Origin: Pseudomonadota bacterium | GTDB taxonomy: Bacteria > Pseudomonadota > Gammaproteobacteria > Xanthomonadales > Ahniellaceae | DNA length: 64,000 nt | Direction: 5' to 3' | NCBI GenBank assembly: GCA_022843465.1 | Contig: JALHNO010000004.1 | Location: forward strand, 62,001-126,000 | In this document: positions 45,048 to 54,157 of the stretch, in pieces | Position numbering within the stretch: the stretch's first letter is position 1 | Layout: each line of letters starts with the position of its first letter | Position numbers and translations under genes: made by a program | The notes under the pieces: generated by a model | The model's input: the letters and a program-made list of their open reading frames with translations, nothing else | Databases searched by the model: none | Told to the model about the DNA's origin: nothing

Positions 45048-46247
45048 ATGAACGGGCGGAGTCTCTCGTCCTCACTGCGTGCGCGGATGCGTATTGCCGA
45101 CACCTGGTTGCGCGCGCGGCTGTTGCCGCCGGTGCTGACACCAGGGGCGATGCCGTTCTTCTCGCTGAGCTATCTCGCCTTGCTGCTGTTTCCCCTGGTG
45201 CTCGGACCCAAGGCGCACTTCAGTCTGTGGCCGACCCTGGCTTCGCTGCTGCTTTTTCTTCCGGTGTACTTCCATTTCTACTGGGCGCGCGGCTGGCGCA
45301 AAGTGGCAACCCTGGTGGTGATGTCGGTGCTTGGCATCGCCCTGATGCCGCACAACATGTTTGCGCACACCTATCTGATCTATGGCTCGGTGCTGGCCGC
45401 CTTCCTGCCCTGGCGGCAGATGATCGGCGTGTTCGTGTTTGGCCAGATCCTTTTTGTCGCCGCGCTCAGCATGCTCGGCGCGCCTCTGCTGCCCGCGCTG
45501 ACGATGACCCTGCTGTCCGCCGGCATGGCCTGTTTCGGCAACCGGATCTGGCTCAACTATGCGCGCAAGAATGTCGCGCTGCGGCTCAGTCAGGAGGAGA
45601 TGGGCAGAATGGCCGCAATGGCCGAGCGTGAACGGATCGGGCGCGATCTGCATGATCTGCTCGGTCACACGCTGTCGGTGATCGCACTGAAGTCTGAACT
45701 GGCGAGCCGGTTGATCAACCGCGATGTGGACGCTGCCCGCCGTGAAATCGACGAGGTGCAGCGGGTGGCGCGCGATGCCCTCAGCGAGGTGCGGCGTGCC
45801 GTCAGTGGCATGCGTTCTCATGGCGTACTCGCCGAATGCGCCAGCGCCCGGGTCGCGCTGGAGTCGGCGCAGGTACATTTCGAATATGAGGCCGACGCGC
45901 TGACCATGGCGCCGGAAGTCGAGTCGGTACTGGCCTTTGCCTTGCGCGAGGCCGCGACCAATGTCATCCGCCATGCCCAGGCTCATCGCTGCCGTGCCGT
46001 GCTGCGACGCAATGGCGATTGGGCGCGGATGGAATTTGAAGACGATGGCCGCGGCGGTGTCTCGGCCGAAGGCAATGGCATCGCCGGCATGCGCGAACGA
46101 TTGGCCGAGGTCGGGGGTCGGCTGGAACTCGAATCGCCAGTGGGTGGCGGTACCCGCCTGATCGTTACCGCGCCGCTGGATCTGCCGGAGCCACCGGATT
46201 CGGGCAGCGAGACCTTCGAGAAATTGCGTCTGGTGGCATCGCGATGA
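45048..46247 (+). CDS. DesK-type sensor histidine kinase
   Basis: The 399-residue membrane kinase has about five hydrophobic segments at residues 35-165, then a HisKA_3 helix with the phosphorylatable H202 in ERIGRDLHDLLGHTLSVIALK. A HATPase domain follows (about 290-380) with FALREAATNVIRHAQAH and DDGRGGV...GNGIAGMRERL. DesK homologues sense membrane fluidity; that role here is inferred from the family. The next gene overlaps by 4 bp (ATGA), giving a cotranslated kinase/regulator pair. No desaturase gene is nearby. Confidence 0.9.
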   Translation: MNGRSLSSSLRARMRIADTWLRARLLPPVLTPGAMPFFSLSYLALLLFPLVLGPKAHFSLWPTLASLLLFLPVYFHFYWARGWRKVATLVVMSVLGIALMPHNMFAHTYLIYGSVLAAFLPWRQMIGVFVFGQILFVAALSMLGAPLLPALTMTLLSAGMACFGNRIWLNYARKNVALRLSQEEMGRMAAMAERERIGRDLHDLLGHTLSVIALKSELASRLINRDVDAARREIDEVQRVARDALSEVRRAVSGMRSHGVLAECASARVALESAQVHFEYEADALTMAPEVESVLAFALREAATNVIRHAQAHRCRAVLRRNGDWARMEFEDDGRGGVSAEGNGIAGMRERLAEVGGRLELESPVGGGTRLIVTAPLDLPEPPDSGSETFEKLRLVASR

Positions 46248-46846
46248 TCCGGGTCTATCTGGCGGAAGATCAGTCGATGGTCCGCGGGGCGCTTGCGGCC
46301 CTGCTCAGCCTGGAGTCGGACATCGAAGTGGTTGGCAGTGCCGGCGATGGCGAGGAGGCCTGGCAGAAAATCCGCCTGCTGCGCCCCGACATCGCCCTGA
46401 CCGATATCGAAATGCCCAAGCTCACCGGTCTGGAACTGGCGCAACGCATCCGCGACAGCGCGATGCCCTGCAAGGTGGTGATCCTGACCACCTTTGCGCG
46501 TCCCGGCTATCTGCGGCGCGCGCTCGAGTCTGGGGCCAGCGGATATCTGCTCAAGGATTCGCCGGCCGAGAAACTGGCCGACGCCCTGCGCAAGGTTCAC
46601 CGTGGTGGGCGCGCCGTTGACCCGGAATTGGCGGTAGACGCCTGGAGCGAATCCGATCCACTGAGCGACCGCGAGCGGCAGGTGCTGCGTTTGGCGGGCG
46701 AGGGCATGCCAGCGAACGATATTGCTGAGAAGCTGGGCCTGACCCATGGCACGGTACGCAATTATCTGAGCGAGGCGATCGGCAAGCTGGGTGTCGAGAA
46801 CCGCATCGAGGCCTACCGGATCGCGCGCCAGAAGGGCTGGCTGTGA
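46244..46846 (+). CDS. NarL/DesR-family response regulator
   Basis: The 200-residue regulator has a receiver domain with acidic pocket E8-D9, phospho-acceptor D54 in LTDIEMP and Lys in SGYLLKDSP. A LuxR-type helix-turn-helix follows (about residues 137-195, LSDREREQVLRLAGEGMPAND-like with a TVRNYLSEAIGKL recognition helix). It is translationally coupled to the kinase. As a DesR-type protein it would activate target promoters when phosphorylated. The targets are not identified, but the palindromes upstream of the operon are candidates for autoregulation. Confidence 0.92.
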   Translation: MIRVYLAEDQSMVRGALAALLSLESDIEVVGSAGDGEEAWQKIRLLRPDIALTDIEMPKLTGLELAQRIRDSAMPCKVVILTTFARPGYLRRALESGASGYLLKDSPAEKLADALRKVHRGGRAVDPELAVDAWSESDPLSDRERQVLRLAGEGMPANDIAEKLGLTHGTVRNYLSEAIGKLGVENRIEAYRIARQKGWL

Positions 46847-46906
46847 GCGAAGTTCAAACAGCCGCTCGTTGATTGCTTGCCGGGCGCAGGATGCCGAGCG
46901 CTGGGC

Positions 46907-48577
46907 TCAGCCAGCGGCCGCCTGCTTCAGCATCTGGTCGGCGTTCGCGCGGGTTTCCCGCGTCAGTTCGACACCGCCCAGCATGCGCGCCAGCTCCTCG
47001 GTGCGCGCCTTGCCACTGACTTCGCTGAATTCGGTCTGGGTGCTTCCATCGGCGACGAACTTGCGCACGGCAAAGTGTTGGTGACCCTGCGCTGCTACCT
47101 GTGGCAGATGGGTTACGCAGAGTACCTGGCGTGCCTTGCCGAGCTGACGCAATTTGCGCCCGACCACCTCGGCGGTGGCGCCGCCAATGCCGGAGTCGAC
47201 TTCGTCGAACACCATGACCGGAATATCGTCACTGCCGATCGCGGCCACCTCGATCGCCAGCGCGACCCGGGCCAGTTCGCCGCCAGAGGCAATCTTGCGC
47301 AACGGTCGCAGGGGCTGGCCGGGATTCGGGCTGACCATGAACTCGATCTCATCGCAGCCGTCGCCGCGGATCAGTTCGGGATTCGACTGGATCGACACCT
47401 CGAAGCTTCCCGCGATCGCGAGTTCCGCAAGCAGGCTGCTGACCTCGGCCGAGAGCCGGGCAGCGCTTGCCCTGCGCTGCGCGCTGAGCGCTTCGCTGCA
47501 GGCACGATATGAACGCATTACCTTGTCGCGCTCGGCAATCAGGGCCTCGCGGCGGCCGCCGGCCTGTTCAATGCGGGCCAATTCGGCCGCCAACTGGGCA
47601 GCCTTTCCGGCCAGTTCGCCGGGTGCAACCCGGTATTTGCGACCGAGGTCGTGCAGTCGCCCCAACTGGCTGTCGAGCTCGGCAAAGCGGGCCGGATCCA
47701 GCTCGTTGCCACCGAGATAGGCCTCGAGTTCGGATGCCGCCTCAGCGAGTTGGATGGCGGCCGCGTCGAGCAGTTCCACGATGTTCGACAGACCGGGATC
47801 CATGCCGGCGAGCCGGCGCGACTCGGTCGCGAGTCTCAGTACCCTTGGCTGCAGGGCATCCTCATGATCGCCATCGATCTGCTCGCGCAGGTGTTCGGAT
47901 CCCTCGATCAGGGCGGCCGCATGGGCCAGCCGGCGATGGTCCTCGAGCTTGCGGGCATAGTCCTCGGCGCTCAATGCATGCCGTTCCAGCTCGGTCTGCT
48001 GGAACTTCAGAAAGTCCACGCGCTCCGGATCGTGGCGCTCCCCGGCCTCAAGGGCAGTCAGTTCCTGGCCGATCTCCGCGTGCCGACGCGCGACCGCGGA
48101 TACCTCGCCCAGCAACGAAGCATGATCTCCAAAGCCATCGAGCAGGATGCATTGATGCTTGCGGGTCAGCAATGCCTGGTGCTCATGCTGGCCGTGAATC
48201 TCGACCAGATGGTCGGCGGCCTCGCGCAGCAGGGTCAATGACACCGGCGAGTCGTTCAGATACGCCCGTGAGCTGCCGTCGGCACGGATGACCCGACGCA
48301 GGCGCAGCGCATCCTGTTCATCGAGCTCACGCTCACGCAGCCAGGCCCGTGCCGCCGGCAGGGCACGCAGATCGAACTCGGCGGACAACTCGGCGCGATC
48401 AGCGCCGTGGCGCACCACCGAGGAATCAGCGCGTGCGCCGGCAAGCAGCAACAAGGCATCGACCAGCAGGGACTTGCCGGCGCCGGTCTCGCCGGTCAGC
48501 ACGGTCATGCCCGCCGAGAGGGTGATTTCGGCGCGATCGATGATCGCAAAATCTTTGACGTAGAGTGTGCGTAGCAT
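46907..48577 (-). CDS. recN: DNA repair protein RecN
   Basis: RecN is an SMC-like ATPase acting in double-strand break repair. The 556-residue protein begins MLRTLYVKDFAIIDRAEITL, with Walker A GETGAGKSLLVDALLLL (about residues 30-46). Two long coiled-coil arms follow, and the C-terminal ABC signature and Walker B appear in LRKIASGGELARVALAIEV and VMVFDEVDSGIGG. The ATG at 48577 is the usual RecN start; an upstream extension has no similarity. It converges on the response regulator gene. No clear LexA box was found upstream. Confidence 0.96.
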   Translation of the reverse strand: MLRTLYVKDFAIIDRAEITLSAGMTVLTGETGAGKSLLVDALLLLAGARADSSVVRHGADRAELSAEFDLRALPAARAWLRERELDEQDALRLRRVIRADGSSRAYLNDSPVSLTLLREAADHLVEIHGQHEHQALLTRKHQCILLDGFGDHASLLGEVSAVARRHAEIGQELTALEAGERHDPERVDFLKFQQTELERHALSAEDYARKLEDHRRLAHAAALIEGSEHLREQIDGDHEDALQPRVLRLATESRRLAGMDPGLSNIVELLDAAAIQLAEAASELEAYLGGNELDPARFAELDSQLGRLHDLGRKYRVAPGELAGKAAQLAAELARIEQAGGRREALIAERDKVMRSYRACSEALSAQRRASAARLSAEVSSLLAELAIAGSFEVSIQSNPELIRGDGCDEIEFMVSPNPGQPLRPLRKIASGGELARVALAIEVAAIGSDDIPVMVFDEVDSGIGGATAEVVGRKLRQLGKARQVLCVTHLPQVAAQGHQHFAVRKFVADGSTQTEFSEVSGKARTEELARMLGGVELTRETRANADQMLKQAAAG

Positions 48578-48850
48578 GGGCGCGCACGCTAGCAGGGCGC
48601 GGCCGTCGCGGCCAGATCGGCGGCGTGGTGGTCGCTCCTGTCGCCAGCTTGACCACGGCCCGGCCTTGCCAGCAGCGCCGGTGATTGCTAGCTTGCCGCT
48701 GCAGGTGCCGGCGGATCGCCGGGCCACATGGGATCGTCCGAGCCGGCGCGAAAGAACCTTGATCACGGGGCCTGGTCGACCGCGGACGCTGTTGCGCAGG
48801 GATTGCGATGAGTCGTTCAGAGGTTTTGCAGGATGGTTTTCTTCTAGCTT

Positions 48851-49906
48851 ATGCGCCCCGCCAGACCCGACACACTTGATAGCCGGGCACGCTGCCTGTT
48901 GCGCGCCTTGATCGCCCAGTACATCCGCGATGGTGAGCCGGTGGGCTCGCGTACCCTGGCCAAGACCGCGGGACTCGACGTCAGTCCCGCCACCATCCGC
49001 AATGTGCTTCAGGACCTGGAGGAGATTGGCCTGGTCACGGCACCGCATACTTCTTCCGGTCGTGTGCCGACCGCTCAGGGCTATCGCCTGTTCGTCGACT
49101 CCCTGCTCGAACTCAAACCCATGCGCGACGAGGATCTGCACCGCATGCGCAGCGAGATTCCGGGTGGCTCATCGACCCAGGATGTGCTCACCCGGGTTTC
49201 CGGCGTGCTCAGCCAACTCACCCATTTTGTCGGTCTGGTGACCGTGCCCCGGCGCGAGCAGTTCACCTTCCGGCAGATCGACTTCGTATCGTTGAGTCCG
49301 AACCGGGTGCTGGTGATCCTGGTGTTTACCGATAATGAGGTACAGAACCGGGTGCTCGACCTGCCGCGCGCGTATCTGCCCGGTGAGCTTGAGCAGGTTG
49401 CGAATTATCTGAACCAGAATTTCTGCGGGTTGCCGCTGGAGGAGATCCGCCGGCGCCTGGTCGCCGAGATGGAACAGACCCGGGCGTCGATCGACCAGTT
49501 GATGCGTGCCACCATCGAGATTGCCGATGCCTCGTTCAATGCCGAACACCGCGAGGATATGGTGCTCGCCGGCCAGACCAATCTGATGGGCGCCCGCGGC
49601 CTCGGTGACGTCGAGCGCCTGCGGGAGCTGTTCGAGGCTTTCGGCCGCAAGCGCGAACTGGTGCGCCTGCTCGAAGGCTGCGTGCATGCCGACGGCGTGC
49701 GCCTGTTCATTGGCGAGGAATCCGGTTACGCCCCGCTTGGACCCTGCAGCGTGATCACCGCCCCCTATGGCGATGCCAACCGGACCCTCGGCGTAATCGC
49801 CGTCATCGGGCCGACGCGGATGGACTACGATCGGGTAATTCCTGTCGTCCAGGCGACCGCCCAGGTCCTGTCCAGCACCTTGAAAACCGCGCGGCTGGCC
49901 CCATAA
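48851..49906 (+). CDS. hrcA: Heat-inducible transcription repressor HrcA
   Basis: The 351-residue protein has an N-terminal winged helix (LLRALIAQYIRDGEPVGSRTLAK...SPATIRNVLQDLEEIGLVTAPHTSSGRVPT) and the C-terminal HrcA core (GLPLEEIRRRL; IGEESGYAPLGPCSVITAPYG). HrcA binds CIRCE elements and represses heat-shock genes with help from GroEL. I searched by eye for a CIRCE (TTAGCACTC-N9-GAGTGCTAA) before this gene, grpE and dnaK and found none, so its targets are probably elsewhere (for example groESL). It leads the grpE-dnaK-dnaJ run. Confidence 0.95.
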   Translation: MRPARPDTLDSRARCLLRALIAQYIRDGEPVGSRTLAKTAGLDVSPATIRNVLQDLEEIGLVTAPHTSSGRVPTAQGYRLFVDSLLELKPMRDEDLHRMRSEIPGGSSTQDVLTRVSGVLSQLTHFVGLVTVPRREQFTFRQIDFVSLSPNRVLVILVFTDNEVQNRVLDLPRAYLPGELEQVANYLNQNFCGLPLEEIRRRLVAEMEQTRASIDQLMRATIEIADASFNAEHREDMVLAGQTNLMGARGLGDVERLRELFEAFGRKRELVRLLEGCVHADGVRLFIGEESGYAPLGPCSVITAPYGDANRTLGVIAVIGPTRMDYDRVIPVVQATAQVLSSTLKTARLAP

Positions 49907-49952
49907 GCGGGTCGGGACTGACAGCGGCCGCCCTGGCCGCGCGGAGAATTTG

Positions 49953-50468
49953 ATGACCGAAGAGAATCACGAAAGCGCTGCGACCGGAGAAATTCCGCCA
50001 ACCGGGATCGATATCCTTGAGGGCCGCATTGCCGAGCTCGAGCAGATGCTGGGTGCCGCCAAGGACGAGCAGATCCGGCTGATCGCCGAGATGGACAATC
50101 AGCGCAAGCGCGCCGCACGCGACGTTGATTCGGCGCGCAAATATGGTGCCGAGCGCCTGCTGATCGACTTGCTGCCGGTGATTGACAGTCTGGAAGCGGG
50201 CCTGTCGCAGGGTGGCGGCGACGCCAACAAACTGCGTGAGGGCATGGAGCTGACCCTGCGGGTGCTGATGAAAACGGTCGAGGCCAATGGCGTCAGTCCG
50301 GTCAATCCGCTTGGCGATGCTTTCAACCCTGAGTTCCATCAAGCCGTGGCAACGGTGGAGTCGACCGAGGTTCCGCCGGGCAGCGTGGTCTCGGTGTTCC
50401 AGAAAGGCTTCCGTCTCAATGAGCGTCTGGTGCGGCCGGCGATGGTGACCGTTGCCAAGGACGCCTGA
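49953..50468 (+). CDS. grpE: Nucleotide exchange factor GrpE
   Basis: GrpE releases ADP from DnaK. The 171-residue protein has an acidic, low-complexity N-terminus (MTEENHESAATGEIPPTG), a long helix (LEQMLGAAKDEQIRLIAEMDNQRKRAARDV) and a conserved C-terminal beta domain (FNPEFHQAVATVES...GSVVSVFQKGFRLNERLVRPAMVTVAK). The ATG at 49953 is preceded by GGAGA 5 bp upstream; a TTG one codon earlier is less likely. It follows hrcA by 46 bp and precedes dnaK by 163 bp. Confidence 0.97.
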   Translation: MTEENHESAATGEIPPTGIDILEGRIAELEQMLGAAKDEQIRLIAEMDNQRKRAARDVDSARKYGAERLLIDLLPVIDSLEAGLSQGGGDANKLREGMELTLRVLMKTVEANGVSPVNPLGDAFNPEFHQAVATVESTEVPPGSVVSVFQKGFRLNERLVRPAMVTVAKDA

Positions 50469-50549
50469 GGCGCATCGGCAATCGGGCAGGGCATGGCTGT
50501 CGAACAGCTGAACCCGGCCTGCGCTGCGCATACGCTCTGATCGCTGTAA

Positions 50550-50575
50550 CTTGAAAGCAGCGCATCAACCCATAC
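50550..50575 (+). promoter_or_regulatory. Sigma-32 type heat-shock promoter for dnaK
   Basis: CTTGAAA (50550-50556, exact -35) is followed after 11 bp by ACCCATAC (50568-50575), one or two mismatches from CCCCATnT. It lies about 57 bp before dnaK, a suitable leader length, and shows that dnaK can be expressed separately from hrcA-grpE. Confidence 0.72.
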
Positions 50576-50631
50576 TTCAAACGCATAGCGGCTCAGCCTG
50601 AGCCAGACAAAACCAAGTAGAGGATCCCGTC

Positions 50632-52548
50632 ATGGGCAAAATCATCGGCATTGATCTCGGCACCACCAACTCCTGCGTGGCCGTCATGGAAGGCAGCACG
50701 GTTCGCGTCATCGAGAATGCGGAAGGCGACCGCACCACGCCATCCATCGTCGCCTTCGCGAAGGATGGCGAGGTCATCGTCGGTGCTGCCGCCAAGCGCC
50801 AGGGCGTCACCAACCCAAAGAACACGTTCTATGCCGTCAAGCGATTGATCGGCCGCAAGTTCACCGATGCCGAGGTCAAGAAGGATCTCGATCTGGTGCC
50901 GTATGCGATCATCGGGCACGAGAACGGCGACGCCTGGGTCGCGACCAGTGACAACAAGCGCATGGCACCGCCGGAGATCTCGGCCAAGGTGCTGATGAAG
51001 ATGAAGAAGACCGCCGAGGATTATCTCGGTGAGCCGGTGACCGAGGCGGTAATTACCGTGCCGGCCTACTTCAACGACAGCCAGCGCCAGGCGACCAAGG
51101 ACGCCGGCCGCATTGCCGGCCTCGAAGTCAAGCGCATCATCAATGAGCCGACTGCGGCGGCACTCGCTTATGGCCTCGACAAGTCCGGTGGCAAGGACCG
51201 CAAGATCGCGGTATATGACCTTGGCGGCGGCACCTTCGACGTCTCCATCATCGAGATCGCCGAAATTGACGGTGAGAAGCAGTTCGAAGTGCTGGCCACC
51301 AATGGCGATACCTTCCTCGGTGGTGAGGACTTCGACAAGCGTGTCATCGATTTCCTGGTCGACGAGTTCCGCAAGGAGCAGGGCATCGATCTGAAGAACG
51401 ATCCCTTGGCCTTGCAGCGTCTGAAAGACGCCGCCGAACGTGCAAAGATCGAGCTGTCTTCGCTGCAGCAGACCGATGTCAGCCTGCCGTACATCACCGC
51501 CGATGCCAGCGGTCCGAAGCATCTGACCATCAAGCTGACGCGCGCCAAGCTCGAAGCGCTGGTGGATGATCTGGTCAAGAAGACCATCGATCCCTGCCGC
51601 ATTGCCATGGCCGACGCCAAGCTCAAGAATTCCGATATCTCGGAAGTGATCCTGGTCGGTGGCATGACCCGCATGCCACGCGTGCAGGCGGCGGTGACCG
51701 AGTTCTTCGGCAAGGAGCCGCGCAAGGACGTCAACCCGGACGAGGCCGTCGCCATCGGCGCCGCGATCCAGGGCGGCGTGCTGGCGGGCACCGTCAAGGA
51801 CGTGCTGCTGCTTGACGTGACCCCGCTGTCGCTCGGTATCGAAACCATGGGCGGCGTGTTCACCAAGCTGATCGAGAAGAACACGACGATCCCGACCAAG
51901 GCCTCGCAGGTGTTCTCGACGGCCGAGGATAACCAGACCGCAGTCACCGTGCATGTACTGCAAGGTGAGCGCGAGCAGGCGCGCTACAACAAGTCGCTGG
52001 CCAAGTTTGATCTGGCCGGCATCGATGCCGCCCCGCGTGGCATGCCCCAGGTCGAAGTCGCGTTCGACATCGATGCCAACGGCATCCTGCATGTGCAGGC
52101 CAAGGACAAGAAGACCGGCAAGGAACAGCGGATCGAGATCAAGGCGGGTTCGGGTCTGTCCGAGGACGAGATCCAGCGCATGGTCAGTGACGCCGAGGCC
52201 AATCGCGAGGAAGACAAGAAGTTCCACGAACTGGTCGGGGCGCGCAACAAGGCCGATCAGCTGGTGCACAGCGTCCGTGCAGCACTGAAGGAGCACGGTG
52301 GCAAGATCGACGGCAGCCAGATCGGCCCGATCGAAGAGGCCATCAAGGAAGTGGAATCGGCGATGAAGGGCGACGACAAGGCGCGTATCGAGTCGCGTAC
52401 CAGCGCGCTCGAGCAGGCTGCACAGTCCTTGGCTGCGGCGGCTTCGGCCGGCGCTGCCGGCCCAGGGCAGGGTCCGGAAGCGGCAGGTCCGGCGAGCAGC
52501 AATGAGGATGTCGTCGATGCCGAATTCACTGAGGTGAAGAAGGACTGA
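50632..52548 (+). CDS. dnaK: Chaperone DnaK (Hsp70)
   Basis: The 638-residue Hsp70 has the ATPase signatures [33 protein letters not shown] and [14 protein letters not shown]. The peptide-binding domain (about residues 390-510, [14 protein letters not shown] onward) and helical lid follow, and it ends [21 protein letters not shown], a typical DnaK tail. It works with DnaJ and GrpE, encoded on both sides. A sigma-32-like promoter precedes it. Confidence 0.99.
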   Translation: MGKIIGIDLGTTNSCVAVMEGSTVRVIENAEGDRTTPSIVAFAKDGEVIVGAAAKRQGVTNPKNTFYAVKRLIGRKFTDAEVKKDLDLVPYAIIGHENGDAWVATSDNKRMAPPEISAKVLMKMKKTAEDYLGEPVTEAVITVPAYFNDSQRQATKDAGRIAGLEVKRIINEPTAAALAYGLDKSGGKDRKIAVYDLGGGTFDVSIIEIAEIDGEKQFEVLATNGDTFLGGEDFDKRVIDFLVDEFRKEQGIDLKNDPLALQRLKDAAERAKIELSSLQQTDVSLPYITADASGPKHLTIKLTRAKLEALVDDLVKKTIDPCRIAMADAKLKNSDISEVILVGGMTRMPRVQAAVTEFFGKEPRKDVNPDEAVAIGAAIQGGVLAGTVKDVLLLDVTPLSLGIETMGGVFTKLIEKNTTIPTKASQVFSTAEDNQTAVTVHVLQGEREQARYNKSLAKFDLAGIDAAPRGMPQVEVAFDIDANGILHVQAKDKKTGKEQRIEIKAGSGLSEDEIQRMVSDAEANREEDKKFHELVGARNKADQLVHSVRAALKEHGGKIDGSQIGPIEEAIKEVESAMKGDDKARIESRTSALEQAAQSLAAAASAGAAGPGQGPEAAGPASSNEDVVDAEFTEVKKD

Positions 52549-52601
52549 TCGGCGACCACCCGGCGCGCGAGACTCGCGCTGGAATCGTCACGATACCCAG
52601 T

Positions 52602-52620
52602 CGCCGCGGAGTTCGCGGCG
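52602..52620 (+). other. Intercistronic hairpin between dnaK and dnaJ
   Basis: CGCCGCG / CGCGGCG form a 7-bp stem with a 5-nt loop within the 242-bp gap. No T-run follows, so it is more likely to stabilise or attenuate the dnaK mRNA end than to terminate. The rest of the gap shows nothing clear. Confidence 0.4.
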
Positions 52621-52790
52621 TCTGTGATTTCGGGACGCAAGGTCGAAGCGATGCAAGAGGGGGTGGCAGCCGGTCGGGATTTCGAAGACTCCGGCCGATG
52701 TCCCGTGCAAGGTGACGGATGCACCGCGTCAGCCGGAGTGGCCGACCAGGAGGTGGTTCGGCCGTACTATTTGGTTGGGGTCCAGGTCTG

Positions 52791-53903
52791 ATGAGCAAGC
52801 GTGACTATTACGAAGTACTGACCGTCGAGCGGACTGCCTCCGACGATGAAATCAAGAAGTCCTATCGCCGGCTGGCGATGAAGTACCACCCTGATCGCAA
52901 TGAGGGCGACAAGGGCGCCGAGGCGAAATTCACCGAGGTAAAGGAAGCCTACGAGGTCCTCAGCGATCCGCAGAAGCGTCGCGTCTACGATCAGCATGGC
53001 CACGCCGCATTCGAAGGCGGCTCGGCGGGTGGTCGTGCCGGCCCGGGCTTTGCCGATGTCGGAGACATTTTTGGCGACATCTTTGGCGACATCTTCGGTG
53101 GTGGCCGACGTCAGCAGGCGCGTCGTGGCAGCGATTTGCGCTATGTGATGGAACTGGATCTCGAAGAGGCCGTGTTCGGCGTCGAGAAGCAGTTCGATAT
53201 CCCGACCGTGGTGGCCTGCGATCCCTGCGAGGGGACCGGCTCGGAGGACCGTCGCGTAGAGACCTGTACGACCTGTCGCGGTCGCGGCCGTGTGATCGGC
53301 ACACGCGGAATCTTCCAGGTTGAACAGGCATGTCCCACCTGCAACGGTACCGGCAAGAAGATCCAGAACCCCTGCAAGCACTGCCGTGGCCATGGCCGCA
53401 TCGAGCGTGAAAAGACGCTCTCGGTAAAGATTCCCGCCGGGGTCGACAATGGCGACCGCATCCGTCTCGGCGGCGAGGGCCAGGCCGGACCCAATGGTGC
53501 GCCCGCCGGTGACCTTTTTGTCGAGGTCAGCGTGCGCGAGCACAAGATCTTCCAGCGCGATGGCAACGATCTGTTCTGCGAGGTGCCGATCCGCTTCTCG
53601 CAGGCGGCGCTTGGCGGCGAAGTGGTGATTCCGACCCTTGAAGGCGAAGCCGTGATCAAGGTTCCTGCGGAAACCCAGACCGGCAAGCTGTTCCGGCTGC
53701 GCCACAAGGGCGTCAAGCCGGTGCGCGGCGGCGCCCAGGGAGACCTGATGTGCCGGGTGGTGGTCGAGACACCGGTGCGTCTGAGCAAGCGTCAGCGCCA
53801 GTTGCTCGAGGAGTTTGAAGCGACCTTCGGGGACGGCAAGGATCATTCGCCGCGGCAGACCAGCTGGCTTGATGGCGTCAAGGCGTTCTGGGATCGCATG
53901 TAG
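52791..53903 (+). CDS. dnaJ: Chaperone protein DnaJ (Hsp40)
   Basis: The 370-residue Hsp40 has a J-domain (residues 5-70) with KYHPDRN, in which HPD stimulates DnaK ATPase. A Gly-rich region follows, then four zinc-binding CxxCxGxG repeats ([32 protein letters not shown]) and the C-terminal substrate domains. The ATG is the only start that gives a canonical N-terminus. It completes the DnaK system; the gap to dnaK is 242 bp. Confidence 0.98.
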   Translation: MSKRDYYEVLTVERTASDDEIKKSYRRLAMKYHPDRNEGDKGAEAKFTEVKEAYEVLSDPQKRRVYDQHGHAAFEGGSAGGRAGPGFADVGDIFGDIFGDIFGGGRRQQARRGSDLRYVMELDLEEAVFGVEKQFDIPTVVACDPCEGTGSEDRRVETCTTCRGRGRVIGTRGIFQVEQACPTCNGTGKKIQNPCKHCRGHGRIEREKTLSVKIPAGVDNGDRIRLGGEGQAGPNGAPAGDLFVEVSVREHKIFQRDGNDLFCEVPIRFSQAALGGEVVIPTLEGEAVIKVPAETQTGKLFRLRHKGVKPVRGGAQGDLMCRVVVETPVRLSKRQRQLLEEFEATFGDGKDHSPRQTSWLDGVKAFWDRM

Positions 53904-53925
53904 GCGTCGGCGGCGACGCTCTGGC

Positions 53926-53954
53926 TTTACAGCTCCAGCCGCTGCCGCTAAGTT
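53926..53954 (+). promoter_or_regulatory. Possible promoter for the arginine operon
   Basis: TTTACA (53926-53931) and TAAGTT (53949-53954) are 17 bp apart and would start transcription around 53961. The -35 is one base off consensus, the -10 only half matches. It is the best candidate found in the dnaJ-argF' gap. Confidence 0.35.
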
Positions 53955-53960
53955 GGCATC

Positions 53961-54056
53961 ATGTCAGCAAGCTTGATCCCCAACGCCAATCTGCAATGCG
54001 CCGCCCGCCAGGCATCGGGGATGACCTCGCGTGCCCGCCGATGCTCGCCCGCATAG
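53961..54056 (+). promoter_or_regulatory. Possible Arg-rich leader peptide before argF'
   Basis: An open frame of 31 codons (ATG at 53961; an inner ATG at 54021 gives an 11-residue MTSRARRCSPA peptide) contains Arg codons CGC, CGT, CGC and CGA, three of them within four codons. Its stop is about 46 nt before the terminator stem, roughly the spacing in amino-acid attenuators. The spacer segment GGCTGG (54058-54063) can pair with CCGGCC (54104-54109) of the terminator 5' arm as an antiterminator. No ribosome site is obvious, and Arg codons are common in GC-rich frames, so this is a hypothesis. Confidence 0.35.
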
Positions 54057-54102
54057 CGGCTGGCGCTGCGTCACGGTTCCCATCGAACTGAATCGACCAA
54101 AG

Positions 54103-54126
54103 CCCGGCCTTCGCGCCGGGTTTTTT
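54103..54126 (+). terminator. Intrinsic terminator upstream of argF'
   Basis: CCCGGC and GCCGGG form a 6-bp GC stem with a CTTCGC loop, followed by TTTTTT. It lies 31 bp before argF', so it terminates dnaJ read-through and may also act as an attenuator for the arginine operon. Confidence 0.85.
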
Positions 54127-54157
54127 GTTTCCGCTTTCTGCCGCAGGTGAATGCACC

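Noticed and set aside
44728-45051. Plus-strand open frame before the DesK-like gene
   Set aside because: It ends on the overlapping TGA at the kinase start and has no conserved features; only its last 12 codons could conceivably be a leader peptide.
48578-48850. CIRCE or LexA boxes between recN and hrcA
   Set aside because: No TTAGCACTC/GAGTGCTAA pair and no CTG-N10-CAG of good quality could be seen.
50593-52296. 567-codon minus-strand frame across dnaK
   Set aside because: Antisense shadow of a highly expressed, codon-biased gene; no motifs.
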